DNA of 64,000 bases from Temnothorax longispinosus (Eukaryota; Arthropoda; Insecta; Hymenoptera; Formicidae). A program made the translations under genes and the position numbers. Below the pieces are notes generated by a model. That model was not told where the DNA came from. It did not search any database and worked only from the letters and a program-made list of their open reading frames with translations. The stretch lies in assembly GCF_030848805.1 (NCBI RefSeq), contig NC_092366.1, positions 19,840,181-19,904,180 of the forward strand, given 5' to 3'. Positions 15,701-27,619 of this stretch are shown one piece after another (position 1 is the stretch's first letter; each line of letters opens with the position of its first letter).

Positions 15701-18700
15701 CGGAACTTCAGTAACTTCAAACGCGCGTGACGTATTATCCTCGATTTTTATTTCGTAGCGTAACAAAAGAACCGAGAGCATGCAATCCGGACGAATTTAA
15801 TTAACGAATATTAATTGTAATTTGTGCAACAGCATTTCCTAATGTGATTCCCATCGTCCAAGCGCGACCGCCGTTACAATATTTAACGGCACATTAATCC
15901 CGACAAAGAATATCGCACTGTCCATTACGTTAATAAATGATACAGAAACAGAGTGTGGCGCGGCGTCCGCTGTTTCGAGAGTAACGATATTAACGAGAGC
16001 GCGCGGAGAGAGCCCGCTAATGTGTATACGCATGCACGCATACGCCGCTAGATTTATGGCTGCTCGCACGCGAGAAGGAAAACGCGTAAGAGTGCGCGTG
16101 AAATCACGCTTCGCTCGTATGTACTTCAGTCTCGAGTACCGCGACTGTTCGTTGCATTATGCGCATCCATAAATTATGCAGTCGGTGTACGGGAGATGCG
16201 GTTGTATGTCGTAAAGAATCGTTTCGAGAACATTACGAATTTATAGGTTTTTCCGTCACAACCGCGTAACGCGATACGATTTAAAATACACTCTACACCC
16301 ATCCCTCTTTGACCCTCTTTTTCCCCCTAATATAATATTAATAAAATTCCATCATAGAGATATAATAATGTCCCTGAATCGTGGCCCACGGGAAATCTTC
16401 GGCGCTCTTATCCAATATTGGGTTTGTCCAATACCGGTTTTCAAACAGAAAAAAGAGAAGAAATCTAATTAACTTTGAAGCAAAGTGCAAAAATACTGGG
16501 AATCGGGGAGGAAATATCGCTATCGAAATACGAGGAGCATCCCTATTCGCGACTGACAGCTTCCCTTCCGTTCTCGGGAGAGCACGCACAGCGGTAACTT
16601 TGTTCGTGGGACCTCTTGAACAGGCCCCATTCATGGCGCAGGTCACAGGAAGAGAGAGACTCGCCCCACAGAGAATATGCTAATCTACACGACAGAGGAA
16701 GAGAGTGAGAGAGAGAGAGAGAGAGAAAACTCGGTGCTAACATCTCGAACGAGCGCGTATCACGGAACAGCTGCTGCCCTCGGATACGCGCGAGCGTATC
16801 GTAACATTGCCAGTATCGATCTCGCCGAGGCGAGGCAACAGTTTGCCTCGAAATAATGCCGATGCACGGACGCGAAAAGATTAATCTATTATTCGCACAC
16901 GCGAGAGACGAGCACGCGCTATTATCCAACTGTTTCTGCTTGCTTTCAAGGTGCGCAATAATTCAGGAAATTGCGCATCTGCGCAAAGTGCGCAGCGTGA
17001 AGAGATCTGTCAGATATAAACGCGACATGAGATTTATTTTAATTAAAATATTAATGTCCTTTTGGTAATTTACTTAAATAGAATATAATAGATACAATGA
17101 ATGAATGTGTCAGATCTGTATGTGATAAAATTTTTCACGCGAATTTTTCTATCGGTAGTTTTGCACGATGTTGTTTTTTTTTCTCAGCGTAGTTTTTTTA
17201 TATATTTTTCTTTTAATGAAATGCTTCAATTGCAAGAATTTGGTTGGATTAGAAAGATTTGGATTGTCGTTGCGATTTAACGAGGTAGCAGAACTGCGAG
17301 CGAAAAATACCTACATTATAATGAAACATCTCAAACAATTTAATTCCCAAGCGAATAGGCGTGCGTTATGATTCAAGTCATTTAACTTTTAGTAAGCAAA
17401 CCGAAATGTACCTAATTAGAGGTCTGACTCACTTCCGACCAGTTATTAAGCCACATCGTTCAAATTTAAGCAGCTGCGTTCTTGGACAGAATAAACCTCT
17501 CGTAAAAAAAAAAACAATAGACTAAATCGAGAATTCGATCGCTATTAACGCTAAGAATAGCAAAACTGAAGAGAACTGGGATTAAATTACTATTGATCAC
17601 TATTAATAGTAATTTAACTATATTATTAATTACTATTACCATTAAATTAACAATAGCAAAACATAAGAAGGAAATAAGGATACATATTTTTATTCCACAT
17701 GTATATTTTTATTATATGTTTTTGAAAAATAAATAAAGATGTATTTTTATGGTAAGTTAAAAGACGTAAAGATTCTAATTGTATACAAAAGATCATAAAT
17801 TAAACAATGAAAAATATGGGCTTGCAGGACAGAATTCTTGAGAATTAAGGCAATCGCGGAGGTGAACTTTAAGATACAAAAATCTGGCAGTCCGTTCAAG
17901 AGTCCGCTCGCAGAAGAGAAACGTGGGAAAGTATTTCTCGTGATCAGCCTGCAGCTGACTGATGAGTGTCCACAAATTAGCATTTCCGCGACGTCACGAA
18001 ACATCAAAGGACGCGAGCCTTACAGACGCCGCATTGTACCATTGTGTTCACGACCCGTTCTTGTCGCATTCTTCGTCTCATTTTCCAGTGGAAGAGCCGT
18101 TAAATTCTCGGATAACGAGTCGGTAACGCGAATTTCGTCTAATTACGCACGTACACGCACGAGCCAGGATGAATCATCCTCGTGACTGCCTGAACTATTA
18201 TATATATCTGAGTTCATTTCCGTAATGTATGGAAAGTTGGGTGAAACCGGGTAGACGGGTCAAACCGGGTACCTTTGTTTCTTTGCGATAGGTTATCGCA
18301 ATCTGTAATCAACTCGTAGTATTAATTGCAGATATGGCGCGATCGTCATTTTTAGACGTACTGTGCTCATGTGAACACGATATTTATTTCTCAAGAGAAC
18401 CCCAAAGTTTTCAGGCCGACAGAAATCGAGTCGTCGTGGACTTTTTCTATACAGAGCATCTGTTTCGGTAACTGCAGCATCGCAATCTGTACGTATTAGA
18501 GAGTATATCGCACTAGTGTTGATCGACACTGTGTAAGCCGGAATGTATAGCCATTTATCAGCTTCTTCGTGTTGGGACAAAACCGGGTACAATCCGGTGG
18601 GATAAAATCGGATACCCGGTTTTGCCTCAAACTCCATAACAAGGAAAAAAAATAGTGGTCTTTATTTTTTCTTACAATAAATCCCAATCTGTGTCAGTTA

Positions 18701-21700
18701 GAGATGATGAGGTCCACTCTGTGACATCTAGATATGAGACACCCGGCCGTCGGCATTTGCAATAGCTCGCTGATTCCTCTTTCCCAAAAAGAAAATAGGA
18801 TTCAGAAGAGAGACAATAAAAGAAGAGGAAAAACTGCTATCCTGACTTCGTCTCCTTACAAAAAGAAGTTGGAAATAGAGATTGCCATTCAGAAAAAGAA
18901 ATCACTAAAAAAAAAGCTTTCTTAGACCCCTAAAGTTAAAAAATTAAGTTAAAAAAAAACAGGAAGACAGCTCATCCTTAAAAGAGAAAAAATATGAAAC
19001 TCGCATCTTTTGGAATGATTTATATTCAAAATCAACCGAGAGTTGAATACGACAATACATTGCATGTCAAGGTTGGGCCCATAAGTCCTGCAGCAATGTA
19101 GAGAAAGAGATATTTGCTTGCGATTTTTGTGTAAACCAAAATGAATAGAATACATTTGGTATTGTATTTGTTGATCAAAATAAATCCAGATTTTATAATT
19201 GCACAGTGTTTTACGTGCTTTTCAAATGGGTACCCGATTTTACCCTACACAGTAAAAAAATTTGTGTTAAATTCAACACATTTCACATATCCCAAACGGT
19301 TCACTCAAATTTTTGTGTTAATTTAACATAATGTGAATATGTCAAATTATGACACAAATATTATGTGCATAATTTAACACAAAACTAGACATCACAAGCC
19401 CGCGCTACGCGCACGCGCTATTTAACACTTTAATATATTTCACTGTTACTATTACACAACTGTCTAAATATGCCACGACAGCCGCTCATAATACAACAAT
19501 ATTTCGATAGATTCGATAACATGCCCTTTTTAGAAGAGGATAAAGGACAGTTCGATGATATGTGAACGAAAATTTTATGTACAACAGATATCTGTATAAT
19601 GTTAAATATATTATACATGAAAAGGATATTTTTTTAACCAAACTCCATTATTTTTATCTTAATCTTACAATTAAATATAAAATGTGTTATTTTAGCATTT
19701 GATTTACTTAAATATGAATTTAACTAAATCAGGTAATATAGACAAAATTAGTTGAATTAACACATAAGTATGTTACATTTTTAATACAAAAATTTTAACA
19801 AGTATATTTTTTAACAAAAATACACAAAATTTTTTACTGTGTACCGATAAGGCAAAACCCGCGGATACTTTGACTTCTTTGAAAAGCCTTGTTATTCTCG
19901 ATAACCAAATTTTTTTTTATCTCTCTTGGTTAGAAGCAACTAGCCTCATTTTCTCGTAGATTAAGGTACACTAAAGACTACTAACGGTCAGTAGAATTTT
20001 CTTGCCCTCCGATTTTTCCCGCCGACCAAAAAGGTATCTGGTTTTACCCAACTTTTCCCTACGACACTTACCTGTAAACGCAATTTTTTGTCGTATTTTT
20101 TCGTAAACTCTAGGACTTTGTTTCTCGCGATCGTCAGAATAAACTTATTCAATCCAAAAGTTCAAGGCAGACATAAATTGGAAGCCGTTGCATAATTAAC
20201 TCGTACTTGTAATTAATTTAATTGGTAATCGGGAACGGCCGGTGTGTGTTAGGGAATAAACAACATGTGCGGATGTAATCTCGCGCGCTACAATAATAGA
20301 ATCCCCCTCCTTCGAAGCTGATAATTAGCGCACGTAGCACGAAGCTCTAAGACGATTATACTTACTTCATTTGTTTCACGATCGTACTCTTGCCGGACTC
20401 TCCTGCTCCTGAAAAGAAAAAAACAGAAGAGATTAATAGTTAATAATTGAAGAGCAATCGGTCTTTCACGATTGCATATCGCCGAATTACGTTGCAAAAT
20501 GAACTCTGCGCGTTGGACAAAGGAAAGATAAGCCTCTTATTATCCGTTTAATTTCAGGCGGAATTTACTTTGGGACTCACAATTCCAGAATTATCTATTT
20601 TGTACGAAAATTAAAAAGTTGTGACAACTAAACTCTGTCGATTAAATTATCATCGAAGAGAAATCAGTTAAAAGTCTGTCAAAGAATACGTATTAAAATT
20701 CGATAGTCTCTCTGTAAGATAGGTTATCTCATATATTAACTTGTATATTGAATGAAAAAAATGTGCTTCTATCGCAGACATTAAATTATAATTCAATTTA
20801 TTAAATATTTTTCGACAGAAACGATCTCTCGTGCACATAACTAAAATCGGATCGACAAACGCATTAGGACAGAGTCGCTATATAGTTATCGCGAAATATG
20901 CCGCTTTATATAACCGGATACGTCGACGTATCCGGAACTCGCTTTTCCTGCTTACCGCAAGCCTCCGCTCTCCCATTTTTTAAAAGCACTCTCGGCGTAA
21001 GTAGCCATCTATAATAGCTACTCAACGACTAGAGCCGTTTAGTATCAACTGAATACACGTGAGATCTCGAGTAAGAGCAGAGTGCCCTGTAAACGGCGGC
21101 CAGGAAGAAAAGAGTTCATCTCGAGACGCCGACGATGATCCTCGTCCCGCTCTCGCCGAGGTAAAACACCGAATAGAGCTAAACGGGTTGCAAATCTGCA
21201 TATCTAGAGCTCGCCGAGATATCGTGCTTCGCCATTGTGACTCCTCCCCAAGCTTCTATTTTACTCCGGTAAAGCAGTCGGCTTTTAGCATCCGGTAAAA
21301 TAGGCGCTACGTCCCGATGGAATGAGATAGAATAAACCTAAGCTCATCTCTATTTACTTTAGATAAGCCCGAGAGCTCTCCGCGGGGTAACTCCTATTAG
21401 ATTCCGTGTTAACTTTCGTAACTCCAGTTAGATTCACCTGTGCTACGCCACCTGGTAAACTTCCGCGAGCGCTTATTATTCATACGACGGTTTGTTATAC
21501 CGTTTTAGTGTATGATTTAGAGCCAGATCGCGTTTACTATCACGCCGCGGTAAGATTTGGCACCTGTCAGCTGCGTTTACCACCGCGTTGAGATTCTGTC
21601 GAAACCTCGGAACCGCTAGCGATCCGGTTTGTCTAACGAATCCGGTCCAGAAACGCATCACTTCCTGCAGCTGGCGTTCTCGCGTTGCGTTTTCATTCAC

Positions 21701-24700
21701 CTGTTCTATTCACGGAAGGCTCGCAGGTTGTGAGGGCGGCTTTATCCATCGCAAACGCGATAAAAATGTGCGGAGATAATTCAGATAAATTTAAGTGCTC
21801 ACGCGGAGCGACGGGAAACGAGAAATTGTTTGCATTTCATTGACGCTACATCAGTTTAGTGTGGAATCAACCGTGCGTAGGAATATTCATGAAAAATTCA
21901 TGTAAGAGAAAATTTATGCCAGGCTTTATATAAACATAAATAATACAAAGGCCAGGAAATTCTATGAATTCGCATAAATATATCGAAATATATTTTATTC
22001 AGATTTAATATAAATTTTATTTATAAAATATCACGCGAAGAAAAATTTTAATAAATTTCCATACGTCGAAGATCGATTGAATATTATTTTTACTCATTAT
22101 CGGTTGTTAATAACGTAAATGATATATTTTAATCATTTACATAAATCTACTAAATTAAAAAAAATATGTAACTCTTTAATTAAATGAGACAAAGATATTT
22201 CTTTTCATACATACTTCATTTTGGGTGATTTGGAAGTAATATTAAAAAATAAGAGGATATTTTATTCTTTTCTTTTTTTTTTAATAAAACTTTGGTCTTT
22301 TTTATTATATCGTAAATCACAGCAAATTCTACGTAATTTTATATGTACATATGTTATAACATTGTGTCGAAAAGTGAAATATTAATCATAATGTAATTAA
22401 ATATTGAATGCGTTTAGCACACGGAAAAACACTCCATCATTGTTATAATATACAGGCTGCAATAAATTGTATTTTATTACGCTGCCCTTCTATAACATTT
22501 TGGCCGGATTCACGCGCAAACATATCGTGCCCTTTGCTATTTGACATCGGTACACGTAGTATGCAAGCGACCTGTTTTTAAAGTATGCTTAACTATGTTT
22601 GCAAAATTTTTCAAGAACTCCCGAAGTAAACTGTCTGTATAAATTGAGGTTCTTTTATAAGCCTCTTATATATTCGTGACGCAACGCTTGTACAAAATAA
22701 TTAAAAAATTGAGATACGGTATATATTTTTTTTTCTCTGTAAATTTTCATAATTAAGGACGTTCTCTCGTCCTTATACTAGAGAAAATCAATTTTCTTAG
22801 GATTTTCTTGAAACTGTGAAAATCGAAAATCGATTTTCTTTAGTATAAGGACGAGAGAACGTCCTTAATTGCTGTGTTGAAATCTTAGGCTCAATTCAAG
22901 TAGCGATATCGAGATAAGAAAATTGTCCGGATAAAGTTCCCTTTCTTTTGCGTTCCCAATTTAAGTAGAAAAATTCCGACAACAATAATAGAATAATAGA
23001 TTATAGATAAATAATAGCAACAAAAATTTAAAATCTTCAAAAAGGTATTGGCATGCTTAAAAGCAGAGTTTTAGATTGGCATTTGTTCTCTATTCGCATT
23101 TTTAACGCCCCGTCCACCGACACGCTGTACGCTGCGACAAAGAAGGCATCTCAAGTCGCCGACATTTAACGCCATAGTATAGAGCCGCCCTGCGTCGCTT
23201 TGAATTATACGCAACGTGCGTTTGTATTTCGCAGCCGAGGCACCATTAATCGGATGAAAATACTCGCGGCGGCCAATTTGCGCGCGTACATACGCACGCA
23301 CGTTCCGCCGGCGGAATGACGTCACTGGTTACACCAATAAACAGGACCCATATTTCGCTAGAAAACGTGTATGTTCCACGGTGCCCGTACGTCGCGTTTT
23401 GAGCTAACGCAGAATGCGATTTGTCGGACGCGCGCGGTATGTCCTCGGGAGACAAACATCGTTAAAAATGGAGGAGCCTTCGGCGAATTAAACTCGTATA
23501 ATTAAACGAGAAAATTTCATTTACCAAGTTAAGGTCAAAACAACTCTACTTCCATAGAATATTGATATACAAGTTGCAATTACCGAGATATTGAATGTTA
23601 AAAATTGCGAGGCTGGGCCGAAAATCGAGATCAACAATTTCCTCGAACACCAGGTACATCCCGTCGCGAGATGGAAAACGAGAAAAGGCGAGGGAGTAAA
23701 TTGAAAACGTGCAATTAGTGACGCTGACAGATAAACTGAGACAATACGCCGGTGCATTTTATGCCCACCCCCGCACTGATTTCGCCTCTAATTATAGCGC
23801 GAGGCCGCGGCAAAGGATTTTTCATTAAGACTTCGGAATCGGAGGCGCAAGTAGCACGATAATATCTATACAAAACGTAATTAAAATTTGACAGAAAGCA
23901 ATTAAAGGCTATAAGCGTTTGCCTCATTAATATCGATGCGAAAACAACGCGACAAAATGGGTGCAGAATTTATCGACGCGTAATAATATATTCGTAAACC
24001 AGGCTACGATCATGAATGAACCTCAAGTCCTGTATAACTATATCTATTTACTTATGAGTACGTTTCGCAACGCTTCCTCGCACGAGCTCGCCAGATATAT
24101 GATTCACCATGATGCATCTCGGCATCATTAGTAATCGGTCCTAATCTTATCTTATTCTAATCTTAGGACGTGAATGGAACGAACGATTTGTCCCATTGAC
24201 ATTCTAATCTTCGAAATGCTTGTACGTACTATAGCTTCTGTAATTATTCATGATATTCTTTCTTAGGAACAAAAGCTCGTTATAAATACAGTAACTCCCG
24301 TACATCTGTGCCGATGACACATTTATAACGTACATTTGCTCTCAAACTGTGTCCGAAACGCTTTTTCGTCTAAAAAAAAAAAGAAAAAAATTCATTAGGT
24401 GGGAAACCAGAAATAAATATGTCCCTGATGTGAGAGATGTGGCTCGACTGAACGAATGTATAAAATGCCGTTGGAATACCGCGTTCCCAAATTATCCCTC
24501 GTGTCGTCCGTGCGCTTCTAGCTTGAAAAAAAAAAAATATCTGGCGATAGACTTTCCCTGTCGACTGAAAATGTCATGGCTCTCATGTCCCGCAGCCCGA
24601 GGGACGTTGACACGTGGCAACAGTATGTGTCCTGGCAAATATCGGATCTCCCGACGTCAGGTCCCCCTTCTCCCCGACAGATAGCCCCGAATGCATACGG

Positions 24701-26697
24701 GGGGGGGGGGGCAGGAAAGAGAGAAAAAAGCCCGCTATCTGATTTATTTTTCCAGCTCTGTCTCCAGCGGATCGCGGCGTCGCCGCCGTCTATTTCGGTG
24801 GAAATATTTTTGGCGCGCGAGATTCAACGTTACATATCATTTGCGTGTCCCCCGTCACATTTCGGGGTTTTTTTTTTTAAATCGAGAAGTTTTCTCTCTC
24901 GATCCAGCGCGCGATTGACAAGCAAACGAGGAGGACGCCGCTGTCGCGCGCGTCATCTCGGCCGCGTCCCAAAGCGTTGACGTCACCGATGATGAAACGC
25001 CGACGTCAGATGATATCTGATGTCGACGCCGGCAATTATGCGCCTCGAAGCGTTCCGGCGTGCACTGAAAGAACTGACGTCGGATGAACGATCGGGCATT
25101 ACCCTTCCGCAATAAGGAGGAACACGCTTGTTGCGCCGTTCTTCCGGCTTTACGTCGCGTCCAATTTCCTGCATGCCCGGTCGATTTAAAAAGCCGGCCG
25201 GCGCGGCGCAGCGCGGCGCTCCATTCGCGCGTCGAACGCGTGCGGGCGTCGAGACGAAAAATCGTCTCTTTAATCCTTTAAGCCGAGATAAACTTAGAAG
25301 AAAGCCTCAAATTATTATCTCGCGAAACTCGTAAGTTAATTTCTCTGATTTAACTAGGCGGAAAATTTTGCTCTTTCCGGCAACGGACTTTCGTCGGGGA
25401 ACAACGCGAATCGGTTTCCGGATGTTGCGTCAAAGGTAATCGTGGAATTGCGATCTCGATGATTCTTGCACGCGAGACGAAGAACTTTGACATAATTGGC
25501 CTGATTTGGCACGCATTTAAAAAAGTTAGGTATAGATCAATAAAGAAGAGAGAGAGAAAAAAAAGAAGCGTACAAGGCACAACTCCTCACCAATCATAGA
25601 TCTATAGCTCATGAAATATCTAACGCGATGGTATACTTCGCGGTGTCGTCGATATAATCGCGGTCGGTCGCCGAGTTGCGTGCACTATTTCTGACGGATA
25701 ATTTCCCGACAATATTTATGCGGCTTGACAAAGTTATTCTTCCCGTGTTTCAGAACTCTCTCTCAGAGCTAAAGTCTGTGCGCGCAGTTCCTTTCAACTA
25801 CTACTACATTATAGTTATGTTTCGTTGTTTTTCCACGACGATTCCTTCTGATTTGAGCGATATCGGACTTTAAGCGAGCAACGTGACAATTAAGATACGT
25901 GACACTTTAATAAATTTGCAACGGACATAATCGATATATTATAATTGTTACATTTCTTTCGCTCGTTAGATTTTGTATCTCAATATAACTCGCAACAGGG
26001 GTGTTTTACATCCTCTCTTGTATAGTTATTGTTCTGATACCGGTATTCACACGGCACTCATGTTGAATATACAAGTCACCAGATCCAAATCAAATAGCTG
26101 GCTACTTGTTTATCTCTTCTGCCTGACCTGTTTCCGCGAAATGAGCGATAGAACGTTATTTTTACAGTAACTTAAATTTAATTTAAATGATAAAGCTCTG
26201 CAAAAAAAGACTATTTGATAAAATATTGGAAAATTCATAATTATTCAATTATTCAACATAAATGGTAATTTAATAGATCCCTAAAGGATTATATAAATCG
26301 ACTCATTGTCAGATTAATAAAGCATCTAATTTTACGATTGAATTATGTGTCCTACGCTGAATAAAATTGTGAGCAAGAATTTTGGCTGTCAGCTGTCTTT
26401 TTTTTTAATTTTTCAAGCTCCAAAATAGCAGATGGGGGTCTGCTGGTTCCATCCACCTACGATTTCTCGTTATAACATTTTAACGAGCATATACATATCG
26501 CTCGTATACGGTTTTATTTCCGGCCGAACGCATGTGTATTTCGGAATCGAGAACGAGTAAAGAGAGTAAAACGACGTACCGAGCAGCAGGAGCTTGATGT
26601 CCTTCGCCGCCTGGATGCCATCCTCCTTGAGATTCTTCTCGATCTGCTTGCTGCGAGCCAGAGCGGCTCGCTCTTCCGCGGACATGGCACAGCCCAT
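6721..26697 (-). CDS. Galphao: G protein alpha-o subunit (heterotrimeric G protein), 8 coding exons, 354 aa
   Basis: Coding exons, 5' to 3' on the minus strand: 26580-26697, 20366-20408, 14728-14869, 13446-13606, 9148-9276, 8398-8527, 6990-7143, 6721-6908. Together they make 1065 nt, 354 aa plus TAG, the exact family length, and all phases agree. Visible motifs are MGC at the N-terminus (myristoyl Gly2, palmitoyl Cys3), P-loop GAGESGKS (~40-47), switch I RTRVKTTGIVE (~177-187), switch II DVGGQRSERKKW (~201-212, catalytic Gln), NKKD (~270-273), TCAT (~324-327) and C-terminal GCGLY, with the cysteine at -4 that is the known ADP-ribosylation site of Gi/o proteins. The stretch EVHFSFKNLNFK and the GCGLY end identify alpha-o rather than alpha-i. 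The product is a membrane-anchored GTPase coupling receptors, mainly in neurons, to channels and cyclase inhibition. No in-frame ATG lies upstream of the chosen start. Intron 1 is about 6.2 kb and intron 2 about 5.5 kb, and both contain mobile elements. Confidence 0.96.
8104..8354. mobile_element. TA-flanked MITE (family A, copy 1) in a G-alpha-o intron
   Basis: The ends read CACTTTAAATTCGTAG on the left and TCTAACAATG on the right, each bordered by TA, which fits a Tc1/mariner-type target duplication. The interior is shared with copies at 27398-27619 and 33891-34174: a segment around AATATGTCGTTAATTTAACT and one around AATAATAAATTTCGACACAC. There is no coding capacity. Its right end lies 44 bp from the splice donor border of the exon starting at 8398. 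Confidence 0.75.
10872..10879. promoter_or_regulatory. Full palindromic CRE (TGACGTCA)
   Basis: An exact TGACGTCA, the consensus for CREB/ATF dimers, with CACGTG about 20 bp upstream. It lies in a GC-rich intronic patch of G-alpha-o. Occupancy is inferred only. Confidence 0.4.
12338..12491. mobile_element. Foldback MITE-like hairpin element
   Basis: A long imperfect palindrome. The left arm begins CTGTTTAAAATAATAGATAC and continues through ATATGATCAGATTACATTAT. The right arm returns as the reverse complement, ending ATCTATTATTTTAAACAGGG. The arms span about 65-70 bp around an AT-rich centre (TTTTTATTTATTT). It is non-coding and intronic to G-alpha-o. Confidence 0.7.
18230..20059 (+). mobile_element. 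Degenerate pogo/Tigger-like DNA transposon with TA target duplication
   Basis: The terminal inverted repeats read GGAAAGTTGGGTGAAACCGGG on the left and, reverse-complemented, GGAAAAGTTGGGTAAAACCA on the right. Each is flanked by TA (18228-18229 and 20060-20061), as expected for Tc1/mariner/pogo elements. Plus-strand fragments resemble the C-terminal tail of Tigger/jerky-type transposases. There is a lysine-rich segment ILTSSPYKKKLEIE near 18835-18890. Further on are cysteine/histidine fragments reading ACQGWAHKSCSNV (near 19060-19100) and CDFC (near 19115-19130) in shifted frames, like the terminal WAH-type zinc finger. The frame is broken many times and the catalytic domain is not recognisable, so the copy is dead. 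A second element is nested at 19248-19841. Confidence 0.65.
19248..19841. mobile_element. MITE with CACAGTAAAAAA termini nested in the pogo-like relic
   Basis: The left end reads CACAGTAAAAAAATTTGTGT and the right end is its reverse complement, ACAAAATTTTTTACTGTG, with TA on both sides (19246-19247 and 19842-19843). The length is 594 bp and the interior is AT-rich without an open frame. Insertion splits the older element, so it is the younger of the two. Confidence 0.75.
22751..22870. mobile_element. Hairpin (foldback) element
   Basis: Arms of about 46 bp pair with few mismatches. The left arm starts AATTAAGGACGTTCTCTCG and the right arm ends CGAGAGAACGTCCTTAATT. The loop is about 28 bp. Each arm also holds the small internal palindrome GGACGTTCTCTCGTCC. 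It is non-coding. Confidence 0.7.
23317..23324. promoter_or_regulatory. Full palindromic CRE (TGACGTCA)
   Basis: An exact consensus in intron 1 of G-alpha-o, next to a GC-rich CCGCCGGCGG segment. Function is inferred. Confidence 0.35.
24978..24985. promoter_or_regulatory. Full palindromic CRE (TGACGTCA)
   Basis: An exact consensus in the CpG-rich intronic patch of G-alpha-o, followed within 30 bp by a half site (GACGTCAGATG). Function is inferred. Confidence 0.35.
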
Positions 26698-27260
26698 CTT
26701 GCTACACGTTGCCTTTACAAATGCCACCCTCACGCACTTGCTCTCTCACTAGCGGCTGCTAAACGGCGCGGCCAGGTAACGGCCCCGTCGCCCCGAAGAG
26801 GGTGAAACGACCTCCCGGCGCAACTTCTTCTCCTCCAGCACCACCACCTCCCTCTTCTTTCCTCCGCCTCGTTAATCCCGTTCTCCTCGTCGCACTTTAC
26901 ACTTCCCGCGGCCGCGGCCGTCGCCGTCGTCACCGCAACAACCGATACCACCACCGTCACCACAACCACCGTAAACACTTTCGCCACCGATACCACTGAC
27001 ACCACTACCGTCACCGGCACTACCTCCTTCACCGGCTTCACCGTCTCCTCCGCCGCCGCCTCCTCCTCCTCCTCCTCCGCCACCACCACCGCCGTCCTCC
27101 TCCTCGTCCTCGTCTTCGTCGTCTTCGTCTTCGTCGTCACCGATGGCAACCTTACTGGCGGCAACCGGCACCGAGTGGTCCCCTAACTACCTGGGCGACC
27201 GCAGCCACCCGTACGCGACCCCAACCACCGCCACACTTGCGCCGATTTAGCCGCGCGATT
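26698..27260 (-). promoter_or_regulatory. GC-rich 5' leader/promoter region of G-alpha-o with trinucleotide repeats
   Basis: On the minus strand this segment contains no ATG at all, although it is rich in (GGT)n, (GGA)n, (GAC)n and (GAA)n triplet tracts. The ATG-free stretch runs on to about 27430. The first ATG met is the G-alpha-o start at 26697. Open frames of 99 and 144 codons exist here but start only at GTG or TTG and are products of the triplet repeats. I read the segment as a long untranslated leader or core promoter; the transcription start is not determined. Confidence 0.5.
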
Positions 27261-27397
27261 CAGCTACGCCTGCAAGCAGAAAGGGAGTAATCAGATAAAT
27301 CCCGTTATCCTGCCCGAGAAGCACGAGGCTTCGTCAATAACTCGAATGTATATAGCGATCTGCCCAAATTTTCCAATATGCAGCAAAATGCGCTATA

Positions 27398-27619
27398 CAC
27401 TGTTAAATTCGTAGTGTCAAATTATATTCAATTTCAGTCATTTTTAACCATTTCTATGTCACCACTGGTCAATATGTCGTTAATTTAACTAAACTAACGA
27501 AGTTAAAATAATATTATTTTTATTGTTAAAATAATAAATTTCGACACACAATAGTTAAAAATAACCAAATGTTATTTAAGGTATATTGGTTTAAATTTTA
27601 TTCTTTGTATTTAACAGTG
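27398..27619. mobile_element. TA-flanked MITE (family A, copy 2)
   Basis: The termini CACTGTTAAATTC and its counterpart TTTAACAGTG are inverted and bordered by TA on both sides. At 222 bp it is the cleanest member of the family. Its interior matches the copies at 8104-8354 and 33891-34174. Confidence 0.8.

Larger units (their letters stand above)
14870..20365 (-). other. G-alpha-o intron 2
   Basis: A 5.5 kb intron between exons 3 and 2. The left part (15.0-17.7 kb) is ordinary AT-rich intron with a GA microsatellite near 16706-16725 and shows no exon. The right part holds the pogo-like relic and its nested MITE, annotated separately. Confidence 0.6.
20409..26579 (-). other. G-alpha-o intron 1
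   Basis: A 6.2 kb intron containing a foldback element (22751-22870), two CRE palindromes (23317-23324, 24978-24985) and a CpG-rich patch near 24.5-25.3 kb with a 13-G run (24699-24711). No further exon of G-alpha-o is needed, because the spliced protein is complete. The CpG-rich patch could be an alternative promoter or enhancer. Confidence 0.55.

Noticed and set aside
26730..27171. Acidic/glycine-rich open frames upstream of G-alpha-o, possible upstream ORFs
   Set aside because: They have only GTG or TTG starts; the segment contains no sense ATG.
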